Source: Trachythela sp. YZ-2020 (taxonomy: Eukaryota > Cnidaria > Anthozoa > Malacalcyonacea > Clavulariidae). From it: DNA of 64,000 nucleotides. The stretch spans positions 3,348,001 through 3,412,000 of the forward strand of contig JADLSH010000184.1 in assembly GCA_016169945.1 (NCBI GenBank), read 5' to 3'. Shown here piece by piece: positions 1-11,158 of this stretch. Position numbers and translations under genes: made by a program. The notes under the pieces were generated by a model that was not told the origin of the DNA, searched no databases, and worked only from the letters and a program-made list of their open reading frames with translations. How positions within the stretch are numbered: position 1 is the first letter of the stretch; every line of letters begins with the position of its first letter.

Positions 1-2865
1 CTAAAAGATAGTAAAACAAAACTAAAGGCTCGCTTAAATCTTTCCTTGGCGATTTGGCCAAACTACGATCACAACCACCAGTCAAGAAGAGATTGCAATT
101 ACCAATTTTCGTACAAACCTCAATAGCCATTTCCTTAAATTCACTGGATTTATCCAATTCATTTAAACTATTGTAATAAAGAATAAGAACCTGAATGCAC
201 AAGCATTTTAAAAGTAAGTGATCTGTGCACCTTTGCAAACTACCAAGACACATTTCAATGCGCTGAATGCCAGTTTTTACATTGCCATTGCAAATATCGA
301 GAATAGCTTCATAGCACGAAAGTTTTGCTGCAGTACCATCTAATAATTGGTCAATTTTCTGACGGATAGCTTTCGGAATGTCTAAATGGACATTTGGATA
401 AAATGCAATATTTCGAAAATATTTGCTGGCATAAAGTTTTAAGTATGTTAGGTCATTGCTTATTGTTTTAGACTTCTCTATTGCAAGGTCGTACAGTTTA
501 ATGATACCGTCTCTACCACAAGAAGGAATACCAATCAGGAAGAAGAATAATTCTGACTTTGATAAGATGCGATAAAGATGTTGAGAATTATCGAAACCAT
601 TCGTAATAGATTGAAACATGACGGTCGATAGATGCAGCATTACATCTTGAAGTTGAGGATTGTCCACCGACTTTCCAGAAAGGAAATCGTCATTTAATTT
701 TTCAAAAAGACGCAAGTAATACGTGCAAAAACGAATTCTAGAGGAATTCAAAACATTTTCAAAATAATCTTGATTTGCTTTATCTACGATAAAAGAAAGA
801 ATGAGAGGGTGAATGGAGTAATGATTTCTGTTCGGATCTTCATCAATTAAGGACTTCCTCACCAGATTTTTTAGACTCCGTATAGCATTCGAAGCAACTC
901 CTAATTCACCAGAAACAATGTCAATCGCAGCATACTTACTTATCGTCACAGATGAAAATACGGTCAACGAAATCAGCGCATGTTTGTCACTTGATGTGAG
1001 TTGCTCAAAGGGGGTGTCGAATAATTTTTGCATGTTTTTTTCGAAATGCTGCAGACAATTCTCCGGAAATTGCAATTCTTCAAGTATTCTATTAGCCATC
1101 TCTTCAGAATTGCCTTCAAGTAACGGAGCAACGAGCTTAATTGCCAAAGGAACATGGAAAGAAGTTTTAGCCACCTTAGCCACAACACTTTCAGAAAATG
1201 AAGGAAGAAGTTGGCGCACATATTCAACAGACGAAACTGAACTAAGAGGTCGAATTCTAATGTCTTGAAATCCTTTTACCTGATCGCGCATATTGTCTAA
1301 AAGCCCCCTTGTTGTAGTAAGTACATTAATGTAAACACTACTATCTAAAAATTCTTCAAATAGACGTGTTAGTTTAGCAGAACTGGTTTGGCTAGATAGA
1401 AGATCATCAAGATTATCAAATATTAAAAATATTCGACTAGAAATTTCTCTAAAAATACTTACTAGCTTGTCAACAGGTGTTAAACTGACATCTCCTACAT
1501 TACTCTTAAAAATACTTAAAAGTTTAGACAGAAGTTCGTCTACTGTGCTAATACCCTGCAATTTAAAAAAATAAACAGGGTACCCGAGAGACAAAAGGTG
1601 GTGTGCTACTTCAATAGCTGTGGATGTTTTACCAAATCCAGGAGATCCCCAGATGCTTAGCAGCCGTGTTGATTCGTCAGTTATGAGGTGTGTAATTTCT
1701 TCAATTTCAACTTCTCTTCCAGTAAACAAGGGAACAGCACTTGGAATATGTGCTTTGGGTAATGTTTCTAGGATTAAAAATATGCTATTATTGAAATATT
1801 TTAAATAGCGTAAATAGAAGATGCTTAATACTGTACCTATGACATTAGAAAAGTAGGTATACAAGAGTAGGTATACAATTAAGACACATCTTTTACGTCA
1901 CGTGTATACACGTGTAAGCCACATACAAATGAATAATGAAAATGGCAATGAGTTTCAACCATTTGTGCTTGTTACTCTTCCGCTACATCCACAATTATAT
2001 TTTATATAATTTATATAATTTTCGCTCGCAATTTCCATCTAAAACACTTTCAACAATCGAGCAAGATGCCCAAAATTTAGAATAATTTATTAGGAACCCA
2101 ATCTTAATTTAATTCATTCAACATATTAACAGAATACTTACCGGGTACATTTCCTTTATATCCAACACTGATGTTTGTTACCATCGTATGAATTTCAGAT
2201 AATTTCTCTTCCACATTCTCACGAAACAAACTGATGGCTTGTAACTCCTTCATACGACACGCGTGTAATTCTTCAACTTTATCTGTAGGAAAATTGTCCT
2301 CGCTCATTTGACCAATAATATCAACAAAAGCAGTGTCAACGCTAACTTCTGATAAAGCGTCATTTACCAACTGTACATAATTATCAAAATCAGTTTTGAT
2401 AATTTCTGGTTTGGGTGAATGGCAGAGTGTATTTCTCAACAATCGGAGTTGATCAATGGCCAAGGCGTAGGTCTCATCTTGATTTCCAGTTGAGCTTTGA
2501 ACTGATGAATGAAAAGAGCCTGGAGCTGGTTTAATTCTCCTCAAATATAGATCATTTAAAGTTGGTCCCTTGCTGCTTGGAACACCAAATGTTTTGGCAT
2601 AGATTGTTGCTTTAAACAAAGCTGTGCAGTCCCACTCCTCAATCGATTTTGTAATTGGTATATCAGTTTTACCACCTTCAGATGTACGGAGCATGTTCCG
2701 TACCTTGGTACTATCATCCCAGGTAATAAATCCTGGTCTAATAACAACCTTGCTGTCCCACATCGTGATAAAAATCTGACGCAACACCTTGGGAAACTCA
2801 TCAAGGACAAGAGTAGAAAACTTAAAGAAATTCAATTGTTCCCTAGAAAACGGTTTTGCAGCCAT
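1..2865 (-). CDS. NLR-type protein (HEPN-like + NB-ARC), 5' part
   Basis: Probable cytoplasmic NLR/STAND sensor. Exon 1 is 2142-2865. Its ATG at 2865 has an in-frame TAG five codons upstream, and it ends at a consensus GTAAGT donor. Exon 2 is 1-1767, with acceptor CTAG. Exon 1 ends in phase 1 and exon 2 supplies the other two bases, so the frame joins cleanly. About 830 codons are visible and the frame is still open at base 1. Residues 1-240 resemble the DZIP3-like HEPN domain common in cnidarian NLRs (LRNTLCHSPKPE region). Exon 2 shows the NB-ARC series: GREVEIEE, Walker A GSPGFGKTS (near 1621-1650), kinase-2 LIFDNLDD (near 1420), TTTR (near 1310) and a GLPL-like VPLAIK. A winged-helix-like and helical region follows; repeats such as TPR may lie beyond the edge. 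The NB-ARC call is strong and the HEPN call moderate. Confidence 0.85.
1768..2141 (-). other. Intron 1 of the NLR gene
   Basis: This 374-bp intron runs on the minus strand from a GTAAGT donor (2136-2141) to a CTAG acceptor (1768-1770). It separates the HEPN-like exon from the NB-ARC exon and is phase 1. It contains stops in all useful frames and AT-rich sequence, with no recognised element. Confidence 0.8.
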
Positions 2866-3345
2866 TGTGTACAAAATCTAGACCATTATATTTCTTTCAT
2901 GTTGATAATATCTAGAAAAATCATCAAAAAAGTAAACATTAAGGTAAGACAAGTCTTGTAGAGACAGGTCAACCCATCTTAAATTATCCCATGTTTGGCT
3001 TCTATGAAATTTTTTTCTTAAACAGTAGTTTAAGAACACTATTCCTTTACATTATTTAACCATATATATATTCCTTTTAGGTTTTATAACACCTCATTGC
3101 ACCGATACTTTTGACTCCTATATCTACAGAGTATATGGTAAAATGAGATACTTACTCGAAATGGCTACATTTATCTATTTGTCGCCTGTGTGGACTTGGG
3201 CCAGCTAACGATTGGTAAATTACGAAATCAATTAGCTTGTTTTGGAAATAACACGTCAGGGAAATGCGCGAATTTCAAACGAAATTCAATTTGATAATAG
3301 TAAAGATTAAAGAACAACACCATTGCAACAGAAAATTATATTTTA
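2866..3345. other. 5' flank of the NLR gene, nothing recognised
   Basis: AT-rich non-coding DNA directly upstream of the NLR start. It should contain the promoter or a 5' UTR, but I see no convincing TATA box, initiator or splice junction. It borders a SINE-like repeat at 3346. Confidence 0.4.
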
Positions 3346-3780
3346 TACAACTAGAATACTGGGTTTGGTGGATAATCCAAGTGAGTAGATACTAGATATA
3401 TACACAATTTAAGACCTAACAAGGAACTGTTGCGAAAAATGCAACACTAGGTCCTCTGGCAGGAATTGAACCCACGGCCCTGCGATTCCGGTGCAGCGCT
3501 CTGACCAACTGAGCTACAGAGGCCAGTTGCTGAGCTGTAAACGTAAGTTCTGTATATATAAGTTATCGGGTGCGCGGGTTGTGATAAGGTAAACTTCAAA
3601 GATTCTTTGCACTTCACTTGGTTGAACTAGAATACTGGGTTTGGTGGATAATCCAAGTGAGTAGATATATACACAATTTAAGACCTAACCAGGAACGGTT
3701 GTGAAAAATGCAATGATGTTCTTGGATTATCCACTTGGATTATCCACCAAACCCAGTATTCTAGTTCAACCAAATTTAAA
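3346..3780. repeat. SINE-like repeat block with an inverted copy
   Basis: The unit starting CTAGAATACTGGGTTTGG occurs at about 3350 and again at 3628, each time followed by a TATATACACAATTTAAGACC segment. It recurs in reverse complement at about 3733-3775. The first copy contains the tRNA-like segment at 3452-3523; the second is cut short before it. The block ends in an inverted repeat and so could fold. This is a composite of related short retroelement copies rather than one clean insertion. Confidence 0.6.
3452..3523 (-). repeat. tRNA-like segment of a SINE
   Basis: Read on the minus strand it has a 7-bp acceptor (GCCTCTG pairing with CAGAGGA at its end), TA at positions 8-9, a GCTC/GAGC D stem, an anticodon arm with loop CCGGAAT and a TTCAATT T loop. 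The base before the anticodon is C rather than the usual T, and the anticodon stem has an A-C pair. Four related copies lie in this window, with a shared TTGCGAAAAATGCAAC flank. This marks a tRNA-derived SINE rather than a working tRNA gene. Confidence 0.7.
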
Positions 3781-3813
3781 TATATATTAACTGTAGCCTA
3801 GCTAAACTTAACT

Positions 3814-4033
3814 GTGTTGGATTTCAAATGGCTTGTTTTCATCAACGATTTGCCGGGTTGTTTCTCTTATACGATACGGAGTATGTACGCAGACGATACT
3901 AGTATTAGCTCAGGTAATGAAAAAATTGATGAATTGGAAAGTAGAATTAACGCTGAATTGGCAGGTATGAACGAATGGCTTAGAGCAAATCGTCTCAGCC
4001 TAAACACCATTAAAACTGAATATATGTTAATGG
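3814..4033 (+). pseudogene. LINE reverse transcriptase fragment, 5' half
   Basis: Plus-strand frame with the RT signature MYADDTSI followed by NEWLRANRLSLNTIKTEYM, the palm-to-thumb region of CR1/L2/Jockey-type LINE reverse transcriptases. The frame is cut at 4034 by an inverted-repeat DNA element and resumes at 5299. The upstream RT fingers and endonuclease are missing, so this is a 5'-truncated relic. Confidence 0.8.
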
Positions 4034-4035
4034 TA

Positions 4036-5296
4036 TGTTGCCGTTTCCCAGTTCCCGCGCGGTTTCACAATGCATTTTGGGATCGCTAGGGGGCAAACAA
4101 ACGTTCTCGATGGAAAATGTTTTTACCGAGCTGAAGTAATCGATATTTTTGGTTGTGCGACTGTAGTGGAGTACACTATATTAATCTATAGTCTATACTA
4201 TAGCTTATACAGTATGATTTATTCGATCACGAGCCAGAAGTGGATGAACTCGAGCCATGACATTGCATCTTCAATCGCCTGTGATGTTAAATTGCCAAAA
4301 CTAAACAGACGAAAGCGCAAATCTAAAGCAAGCAAGCAAACTCAGCTAAAAGATTCAAAGACTGTACTTCGAGAATAACAGATGGCTCGAATTTCACCAA
4401 CTTCTGGCTCGTGATCGAATAAGTTATATTATTATTCATTGTACTGTGTTATCGTTTTCTCATTGGCTAAAAACTTGCGAATTATTATCGATATCTGCCG
4501 GTGCCCGCGCTATTTTTCAGCGGAAACAGTAATCTGCAGAGATAATTGGACGGCGCCCGGAATATTCCAGCGGTATATCGCATAAAATTACAAATAAGCG
4601 GGAAATTTTGAAGTTTGTTTTGTCTTCAAGTTTGTTTTGAAGTTTGTTTTGTCTCATATTTCTTCTGTATTGATATTTATGAACAATAATAAAATCTTTG
4701 TTTTCGTTACAAAATGAATAATAAAATAATTATTGAATTCGGCTTACGCAGGATATCGATAATTATTCAGACCTCGGTCAACGTTATTCGCCTCAGCTTC
4801 GCTTCGGCAGATAACGTTGACCTTGGTCTGAATAATTATCGATATCCTGCTCCGCCTCATCCAATAATTGTTAATAGTATAGTTTAATAGTTTATAGCGC
4901 GCTGAAGTACAGTCGCACAACTAAAAATATCGATCGCTTCTGCCCACGTACCATCCTTTGTACCTTTTCTTAAGATACTCTTTTAGAGTTGAACAGAGAG
5001 ATTTGGATTTGAACAGATATAAAACTTCGAACACTTAATAAATTCGTCAGTATTAATACCATTATAAACAAGGAGAGCCATAGTTTGATAAAAACAATCT
5101 CCATTCCCGGAGAGCTTAATTTCATATCTATTAGATATTTATTCATAGATATTTATGAGATTTTAAAGAAAATTTCGCTGCAAAACGTTGAATATATGAA
5201 AATTTATATATTTCGCAGTATTCGAGAATGTTTGTTTGCCCCCTAGCGATCCCAAAATGCATTGTGAAATCGCGCGGGAACTGGGAAATGGCAACA
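4036..5296. mobile_element. 1.26-kb TIR DNA transposon (non-autonomous), TA target site
   Basis: The left end TGTTGCCGTTTCCCAG and right end CTGGGAAATGGCAACA are inverted. The similarity continues for about 75 bp, including GCATTTTGGGATCGCTAGGG. TA lies on both sides (4034-4035 and 5297-5298). A second inverted pair (4138-4166 and 4907-4935, GGTTGTGCGACTGTA) lies inside. The element splits a LINE reading frame whose two halves rejoin when it is removed. No transposase frame is visible. TA duplication fits Tc1/mariner-like or similar families, but the family is not identified. Confidence 0.8.
4726..4871. repeat. Foldback palindrome inside the TIR element
   Basis: Arms of 25 bp at 4749-4773 and 4825-4849 (CAGGATATCGATAATTATTC) flank a loop rich in CCTC/GCTTCG. 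Partly paired outer arms end in CAATAATTGTT. The same design, with different arm sequence, occurs near 29144-29250 and 52119-52217. Confidence 0.75.
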
Positions 5297-5298
5297 TA

Positions 5299-5480
5299 CC
5301 CATTGGCTCGGCACCTAGAATTAGCAAACTAAACGTCGAACCCGCTTTGCATGTATATAGGAAATACGAGATTGAAAAGAGTAAAATATAAGAAAACCCT
5401 TGGAGGTATACTTGATAAAAATTTATGATAGCATGATCATATAGACAATATTGCTAAGAAGGTTAAGAAAGTTCAAGCAG
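5299..5480 (+). pseudogene. LINE reverse transcriptase fragment, 3' half
   Basis: Continuation of the LINE interrupted at 4033. It reads PIGSAPRISKLNVEP and then LGGILDKNL..HDHIDNIAKKVKK, matching the RT thumb motif LGV.LD.NL.W..HI. Two adjacent stop codons replace the usual residues after DKNL, so the frame is dead. Sequence beyond about 5480 is no longer recognisable. Confidence 0.75.
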
Positions 5481-5720
5481 TGTGGATTATAACGATTTCG
5501 CTTGGGTCTGACAAATGTCCGATCAACTAAGCAGTTGCTCGGACATTGCCTAAGAATGGTCGGCCTTGCCTGTAATAGTTTTTGCGTGTACTGGTCAGAT
5601 AACTCATTACTCATGAAACATGTCGACGTTATTGTATAAATGCGTCATGGTAGACCTATATAAACATGAAAATGCCCTATAGAGCAACAGTTAATTTTCA
5701 TTAAAAATACAATCTTTACA
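5481..5720. other. Unassigned stretch
   Basis: Probably the decayed 3' end of the plus-strand LINE and the junction with the next LINE. No feature is recognised. Confidence 0.3.
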
Positions 5721-5796
5721 TAGAATAGAATAGAATAGAATAGAATAGAATAGAATAGAATAGAATAGAATAGAATAGAATAGAATAGAATAGAAT
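5721..5796. repeat. (TAGAA)n microsatellite
   Basis: About 15 perfect pentamer copies. On the minus strand this is (TTCTA)n and it lies at the 3' end of the LINE at 5797-10011. It may therefore be that element's microsatellite tail, as known for CR1/L2-type LINEs. Confidence 0.9.
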
Positions 5797-6036
5797 TTAA
5801 TTTGCACTCGGAAAAAAAAAGTTTCGAGCCAATTCCCCATAAGATCTATATGCAACAATGAATTAAATATGGCAAATAATAATATAAAAGAAAATAAATT
5901 TAGAAATATATAAAGAAATATAATAAATACATATATACACACATACTGTACATTAACAATTTGTATCACACACAATAGGTTTAATTTGATTATAGAAATT
6001 CAGATATAAGAGAGAATATAAAGTAAACATTTCATA

Positions 6037-8886
6037 TTAGAAATAGGTGTCAAGGCAATTCTTTTTAATTCTTTTTATTAGAGATTTCCTAGGCAGTAAT
6101 TTGTCTTGATTATTAAGAGAACTCCAGATTTTTATTCCAGAAAATTTTAATGAGAATTTTCCTGAGTTACTAGAAACGGATGGCAAATGAAAGTTATGGG
6201 TTGAATATCGAGTATAATGCTGATGCACCTCTGAAGAGCTTGTAAAATAATTTGAAAATGCTACTGGTAACCTATTATTAACGTAATCGTACATAAAAGT
6301 ACATTTTTGGGTGTAAACAATGTCTTTTACTTGAAGAATACCTAGTAATTTGTAGAGAGGTGGAGCATGGGATCGAGGTTCGGAAAAAGTCATGATCCTG
6401 AGAGCTTTGTTATTTAAAATGTTTAGCTGATTAAGACGAGATTGGTACGTATTTCCCCAGATAATTGCCCCATTATAAAGGTAAGGATATATTAGGGAGT
6501 AATAAACCTTTTTTAGTGTATCAAGATCAACATAGTGACGTAATTTTGAAATCATGCCAATATTCTTGGAATGTCTCTTACATATAACGTTTATATGAAA
6601 TTTCCAATTCAAATTTCTGTCAAGAAGGACACCCAGATATTTAAAAAATTCTGACTGCTCTAGTGAAGAGCCACCCAATTTAATATTTGGAATATAGTGA
6701 AATTGTTTTCTAATGGTGAAAATATCATAAATTTTGATTTTTTTATATTTAGCGATAATTTATTTGCTTTAATCCAATTAGTAAGTTTTTCTAATTCAAC
6801 AATAACCATTGTGGTTAAAGTTAGTATATTACTACCTTCCAAAAAAGCATTAGTGTCGTCTGCGAATAACCGCAATTTTAAAACGTTGCTACAATTCGAG
6901 ATGTCATTAACATAAATAAGAAATAATAGTGGACCTAAATTTGAACCCTGTGGAACACCACAGTTTGTTTTAATAGTGTTTGAGAGTGTTCCATTAAAGT
7001 CTACAAATTGTGAGCGATCCGTTAGATAGGTTCTAAACCAATGTAACGCAACGCCACGAATACCATAGTGCTCCAACTTGGAAAGGAGGATCGTGTGGTT
7101 AATAGTGTCAAATGCCTTTGAAAAATCAATAAATATTCCACAAGTATAAAGCCCCTTATCCATGGCATTAAGAATATTGTCAATAATTTCAATTAATGCC
7201 AACGTTGTTGAATGGTTTTTCCGAAATCCAAATTGGTATTTGTATATAATGTCCTTTTTATTCAAATATGATAATAGGCGTTTGCACATTAATTTTTCTA
7301 ACATTTTTGAGAATGGTGAAAGTCATGAAATAGGTCTGTAATTTGATAACAAGTGAATCGATTCATTTTTATAAAGAGGGATTACTCGCGAGAGCTTCAG
7401 TTCTTCAGGAAATATACCAGAAGTAAATGAAAAATTATATATTTCACTCAGTTCTGATGCAATAACTGGTTTTGCAAGTTTCAGTAGACTAATAGGAATT
7501 ACATGAGGGCCCAAAGCCTTTGAGCCACTGAGCTCGTTTATCATAGAAGCCACTTCATTAGGAGTTGTAGGTGTAAGAAAGAAACTTTCGTGGGAATTCA
7601 AGGGAGTAAGATACTCTCGAAAATCTTTATTAGAAGGAGGTATTTTTTCCGCGAGTTGGGGACCAATATCTCTGAAGAAGATGTTGAATTGATTGGCAAT
7701 ATCCTGCGGTTGATCAAATTCAACGCCACCATTATTTATCTTGTCTGGAGTAATGGAACCTTTAGACCTTATTTTAACTATTTGGTTAATAACTTTCCAT
7801 GTTTCTTTTATATTACCTTGAATATTTGTTATTTTATTTTTAAAATATAACTTTTTACTCAATTCTTTCAAATGAGTTAAAGTATTAGAGTATGATTTAT
7901 AGTACCTTTTTTTATCTTCATTGCCTTTGATAAAATTATGATAATATAGGTATTGTTTTCTTTTTATTGACTTTAATATCGCAGGAGTAATCCACGGTTT
8001 CGCAGAAAGTTTAAATTCTTTCCTAGAGACATTTTGTATAGGTGCATGTTTATTACTGTTGATGTAAATATGGAAAAGAAAGTATAAAATGAATTGTTAA
8101 CATTTTTATTATGGTTAGAATCACTGATAGATGTTTCTAGGTCTTGTAAAAAATATCATTATTGAAGTTTTTGAAGTTTATTATCTTCATATTCCGTTTT
8201 GTTACCGATTTTATTTTATGCAAGATTAGAAAAACAGGAAAATGATCGGAAATTTCAGTCAAGCAGATTCCGGATGTAATAGGTTTGTCTAAAACATTAG
8301 TATAAATATGGTCAATTAGTGTAGTTTGTGACCCTAGTAGGCTGTGTAATAGCAGGAAAACAAGAGTTAGAGTATATCATATCAAGGTAATCAGAAGTAA
8401 GTTGGTGTGTTTCACATTTTATGAGATCAATGTTTATATCCCCGATAATGATTAATTGCTTATTTTCATTCAAACTATGCTCCAATTTATCTGACAAAGC
8501 ATCTTTGAATGCAGAAATATTAGAGTGTGGGTGTCTATAAATTAAGCCTATAATAATATTTTTCTCATTTTTAGGTGTATGAATTTCAACCCACAAATTC
8601 TCACAACCATCAACCAGTAACTTAATATCTTGTCTTAAGTGAAATTCTAAGCTATTTTGAATATACAGACCCACACCTCCTGCTTGTGTGGGAGAATCAT
8701 GTCTTAATAAACTGTAATTAAACAAATCAATATTAGAAGATGAATTTTCATTTAGTCTGGTCTCACTTATTCCAATTATAGAGATTTGGTTTTCCAATGA
8801 AATCAGTTAATCAGAATATCATTAAGTTTACTAAATTGCTTCTGGAGACTTCTTACATTACAATGAAAGATTGAAAAAAGATCATG
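6037..8886 (-). pseudogene. LINE ORF2: endonuclease + reverse transcriptase, broken
   Basis: Endonuclease motifs: FHCNVRSLQKQF near 8880, ISETRL, GGVGLYI, IGLIYRHP, GDINID and ISDHFPVF. RT motifs: fingers TSGIFPEELKLSRVIPLYK, IDFSKAFDTINH, GVPQGSNLGPLLF, catalytic LFADDTNAF and thumb FKYLGVLLDRNLNW. A C-terminal domain ends at 6037. Defects seen: a stop near 8803, a frameshift near 8314, poor frames at 7872-8240, an in-frame TGA at about 7324 inside NYRPIS, and a one-base frameshift near 6690. The protein would nick target DNA and copy the LINE RNA; this copy cannot. Confidence 0.85.
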
Positions 8887-9121
8887 ATTATTAGTATATG
8901 TTGGGGAATATGAGTGTAAGTTAGGGGGGGGTATTAAATAAGTTTTTACATTCTTCTATACTATAATAATTTGACGAAAATGAAGGAATAATATTAGCAG
9001 GGTCTTGATAATCAGAATTAATAGATTTGTTTAGATAGCTATTAGCAATATTCGGATTAGGATACATTATTAAGCTGTATGCAAATATAATAGTATTAAT
9101 GTAAGATTATATAGATTAAAC

Positions 9122-10011
9122 TTATCTTGCTGTGGACAATTGGTCTTTGAATCGTTCAAATTCAGACAAAGTAGAGAACGAAACTACTTTGGAATGAACA
9201 TCATTATCCTGTTTCATATACGTTTTCCCATTCTTTGTCCATACAAACTGAAACTTTTGTATCTTTTGAAATTCCTTTGTTTTTCTGAATATTTCTTTAG
9301 CCTTTGTTGTTAGACTTTCATTTATGTAAAGTTTATTATTTTGTTGGGAAAATCCAAGGTCAGTGGCATTAAATCTGGTTAAATTTCTTCGTGCTTTGTG
9401 TAAACTATCTCGCACACTTCTTCTTGTAAATTTAGCAATTATATAATAGGTGGTCGGTCTCCGCTTGTAGGTAATCTATGGCTAATCGAGATATCTTCAT
9501 TTTTGATTTTGGTACCGACCAGATCACCAACCTTTTGAACTAATTTGTCAGTTTCTTCGCCAGATTGAATCGGAATTCCATGTAATTCCAAACAATCTCT
9601 ACGCGAGTAGAGATTTTGAGCTTCTTGCTCTTCTTCTAATTGCATTATTCTGATAGACATCTCGGTTGTATTTGCCTTTATTTGTGAATTTTCTTGTTTC
9701 AGGAATTCATTTTGGCATTGGAGGTCCTCGATCGTTTTCGACAGTTGTTCAAATTTAGCATTAATAAATTCTTGGCTGGTTTTTATTTCTCTGAGTTCAT
9801 CTTCAGTTATTTTGTGGTATTTGATAACTAAGTCCTTGAGTTCGGAACCTTGTAATTTCAACTGTTCATCGAAAATTCGTTTAAACGAACTTTCTGATAA
9901 TGGACAATCTTTTCCATTTTCTTGTTCATTTTGTGATGATATTTCAACATTTGTTGAATCTATATGTTGACTGGATTGGTTATTTTGGTTACGTTTCGAT
10001 TTTGGTGGCAT
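9122..10011 (-). pseudogene. LINE ORF1 protein, one frameshift
   Basis: ATG at 10011. The first 190 codons are Lys/Gln/Asn-rich with a heptad-patterned coiled coil (about residues 60-135). An RRM-like stretch follows (RRDCLELHGIP, then DISISHRLP), as in L1/CR1 ORF1 proteins that bind the LINE RNA as trimers. The frame stops at 9439 within a TATATA run. Dropping two bases there would continue into the 9122-9415 frame (SVRDSLHKARRNL, then KFQFVWTKNGKTYM), which is the C-terminal domain. The break looks like a dinucleotide slippage. Confidence 0.8.
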
Positions 10012-10278
10012 TTTAAGGTGATTAAGTGCGATTTTGTGTGAAATTAGTCGCAGCCATCAAAATCATGACCATCCGCCATATTTAATTTATTCAAATTGTC
10101 ACTCTACATTGTCACTCTACATTTGTCACTCTTTCCTTCAAAAGATACTTTGGTATTGTTCGTATCTGTTATAAATTATACTTTAAGTTGGAGGGAAACT
10201 GTGTGCTTTACTTGATCGGTTAAAACGTCCGTGCGGAATAAAACTAATCGGCCATTCTGTGTCTTCGTTCGGCAAATA
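10012..10278. other. LINE 5' UTR / junction, nothing else recognised
   Basis: Contains the probable LINE 5' leader and a short direct repeat of TTGTCACTCTACA near 10097-10125. No gene signal is seen. Confidence 0.4.
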
Positions 10279-10760
10279 GGTAGGTAGGTAGGTAAAACTT
10301 TATTTAAACACGCTAACCCCTTCAATAATTATTGATTTCCAAGGGGGGCGTGATAAAATTTAAAATTACATATATACAAAGTTGAATAATATAATACAAA
10401 AATAGTAGATGGTAAAACAGGCTAGTTGCATGCACGCAAAAGCGAATTAAAACTTACTAAGCTCTCCGCATTTCTAACTTCAGTTGGTAGATTATTCCAC
10501 AATTTAGCACCGTTGAAACCAAAACTTTTTTTTAAATATTCCGTTTTAGGAAAAGGAAGATTTAGCTTCTTGTCAGAATTTCGTAAATTGTAATCATGAG
10601 GTCTGACAACTGAAGCAATGGAAAATATTTCAGTAAGCGCTGTAGGAGCAAAACCATGAATTATTTTATAAATGAGTCTGGCTTTAAATTCTAATCTTCG
10701 TTCTTTAAGTGTTTTCCAATCGAGCGCGTTCCAATGAGATGGCTCTTTCTGACAATGACA
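10279..10760 (-). pseudogene. 3' end of a second LINE ORF2 with (TAGG)n tail
   Basis: The minus strand reads HWNALDWKTLKERRLEFKA, then ARLIYKIIHGFAPTALTE, LRNSDKKLNLPFPKTEY and GAKLWNNLPTEVRNAES. This is the conserved C-terminal tail of CR1-like LINE ORF2 proteins. Downstream on the same strand lies a short 3' UTR ending in CCTA repeats (GGTAGGTAGG at 10280 on plus). The piece is open but severely 5'-truncated. Confidence 0.8.
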
Positions 10761-10949
10761 TTACTTGAAAATGCAATCGATTTTTATACAATCAATGTTT
10801 TATACTTAAGAATCGATAAAATTTTCGCAAATTTCTTGTAACTGTGAAGAGGCCAAAAAGATGCCAAAAGGCCAAACTTTTTCTTCGTGGCCAAAAGAAA
10901 AATAAAGAAGCCAAATTCGAGTTATTTGGCCTGCAAGAGGCCAATCTAC

Positions 10950-11158
10950 CAACCCTGTCCCTTAGTAAAATAATTATATATAGCGAGGGTCAAATATCAA
11001 ATGATGAAAGAAAACATTTGAAAAATGTTGCAATATACTACAGTATATAACTATTGGTTTCGTTAAATCTTTGCCATTTCCACTGGCACTGTTCCCGAAA
11101 CATTGGTGAAATAAAAATGTTTCCGTAGTCTTACCTTTTCATGAAACATATTCAAATA
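10950..11158. repeat. Tandem duplication copy 1, left part
   Basis: From CCCTTAGTAAAATAATT onward this is nearly identical to 17585-17826, apart from small indels. Copy 1 is interrupted by a pogo-like MITE at 11159-11715 and by the TTAA element at 11931-17122. It continues at 11718-11930 and 17127-17320. Confidence 0.9.

Larger units (their letters stand above)
5721..10016 (-). mobile_element. Nearly full-length CR1/L2/Jockey-type LINE, inactive
   Basis: In 5' to 3' order on the minus strand: ORF1 (coiled-coil RNA-binding protein), ORF2 (APE-type endonuclease then reverse transcriptase), a 3' UTR of about 240 bp and a TTCTA tail. Both ORFs carry a few frameshifts and stops, while the domain order and most motifs are intact. 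This marks a fairly young but dead copy. The clade is not decided: the APE endonuclease plus FADD-type RT and microsatellite tail fit L2/CR1/Jockey relatives. Confidence 0.85.

Noticed and set aside
918..1268. Plus-strand ORF in the NLR region
   Set aside because: Antisense shadow of the NB-ARC exon.
3452..3523. Functional tRNA gene
   Set aside because: Multiple copies with shared retroelement flanks, C instead of T before the anticodon and stem mismatches point to SINEs.
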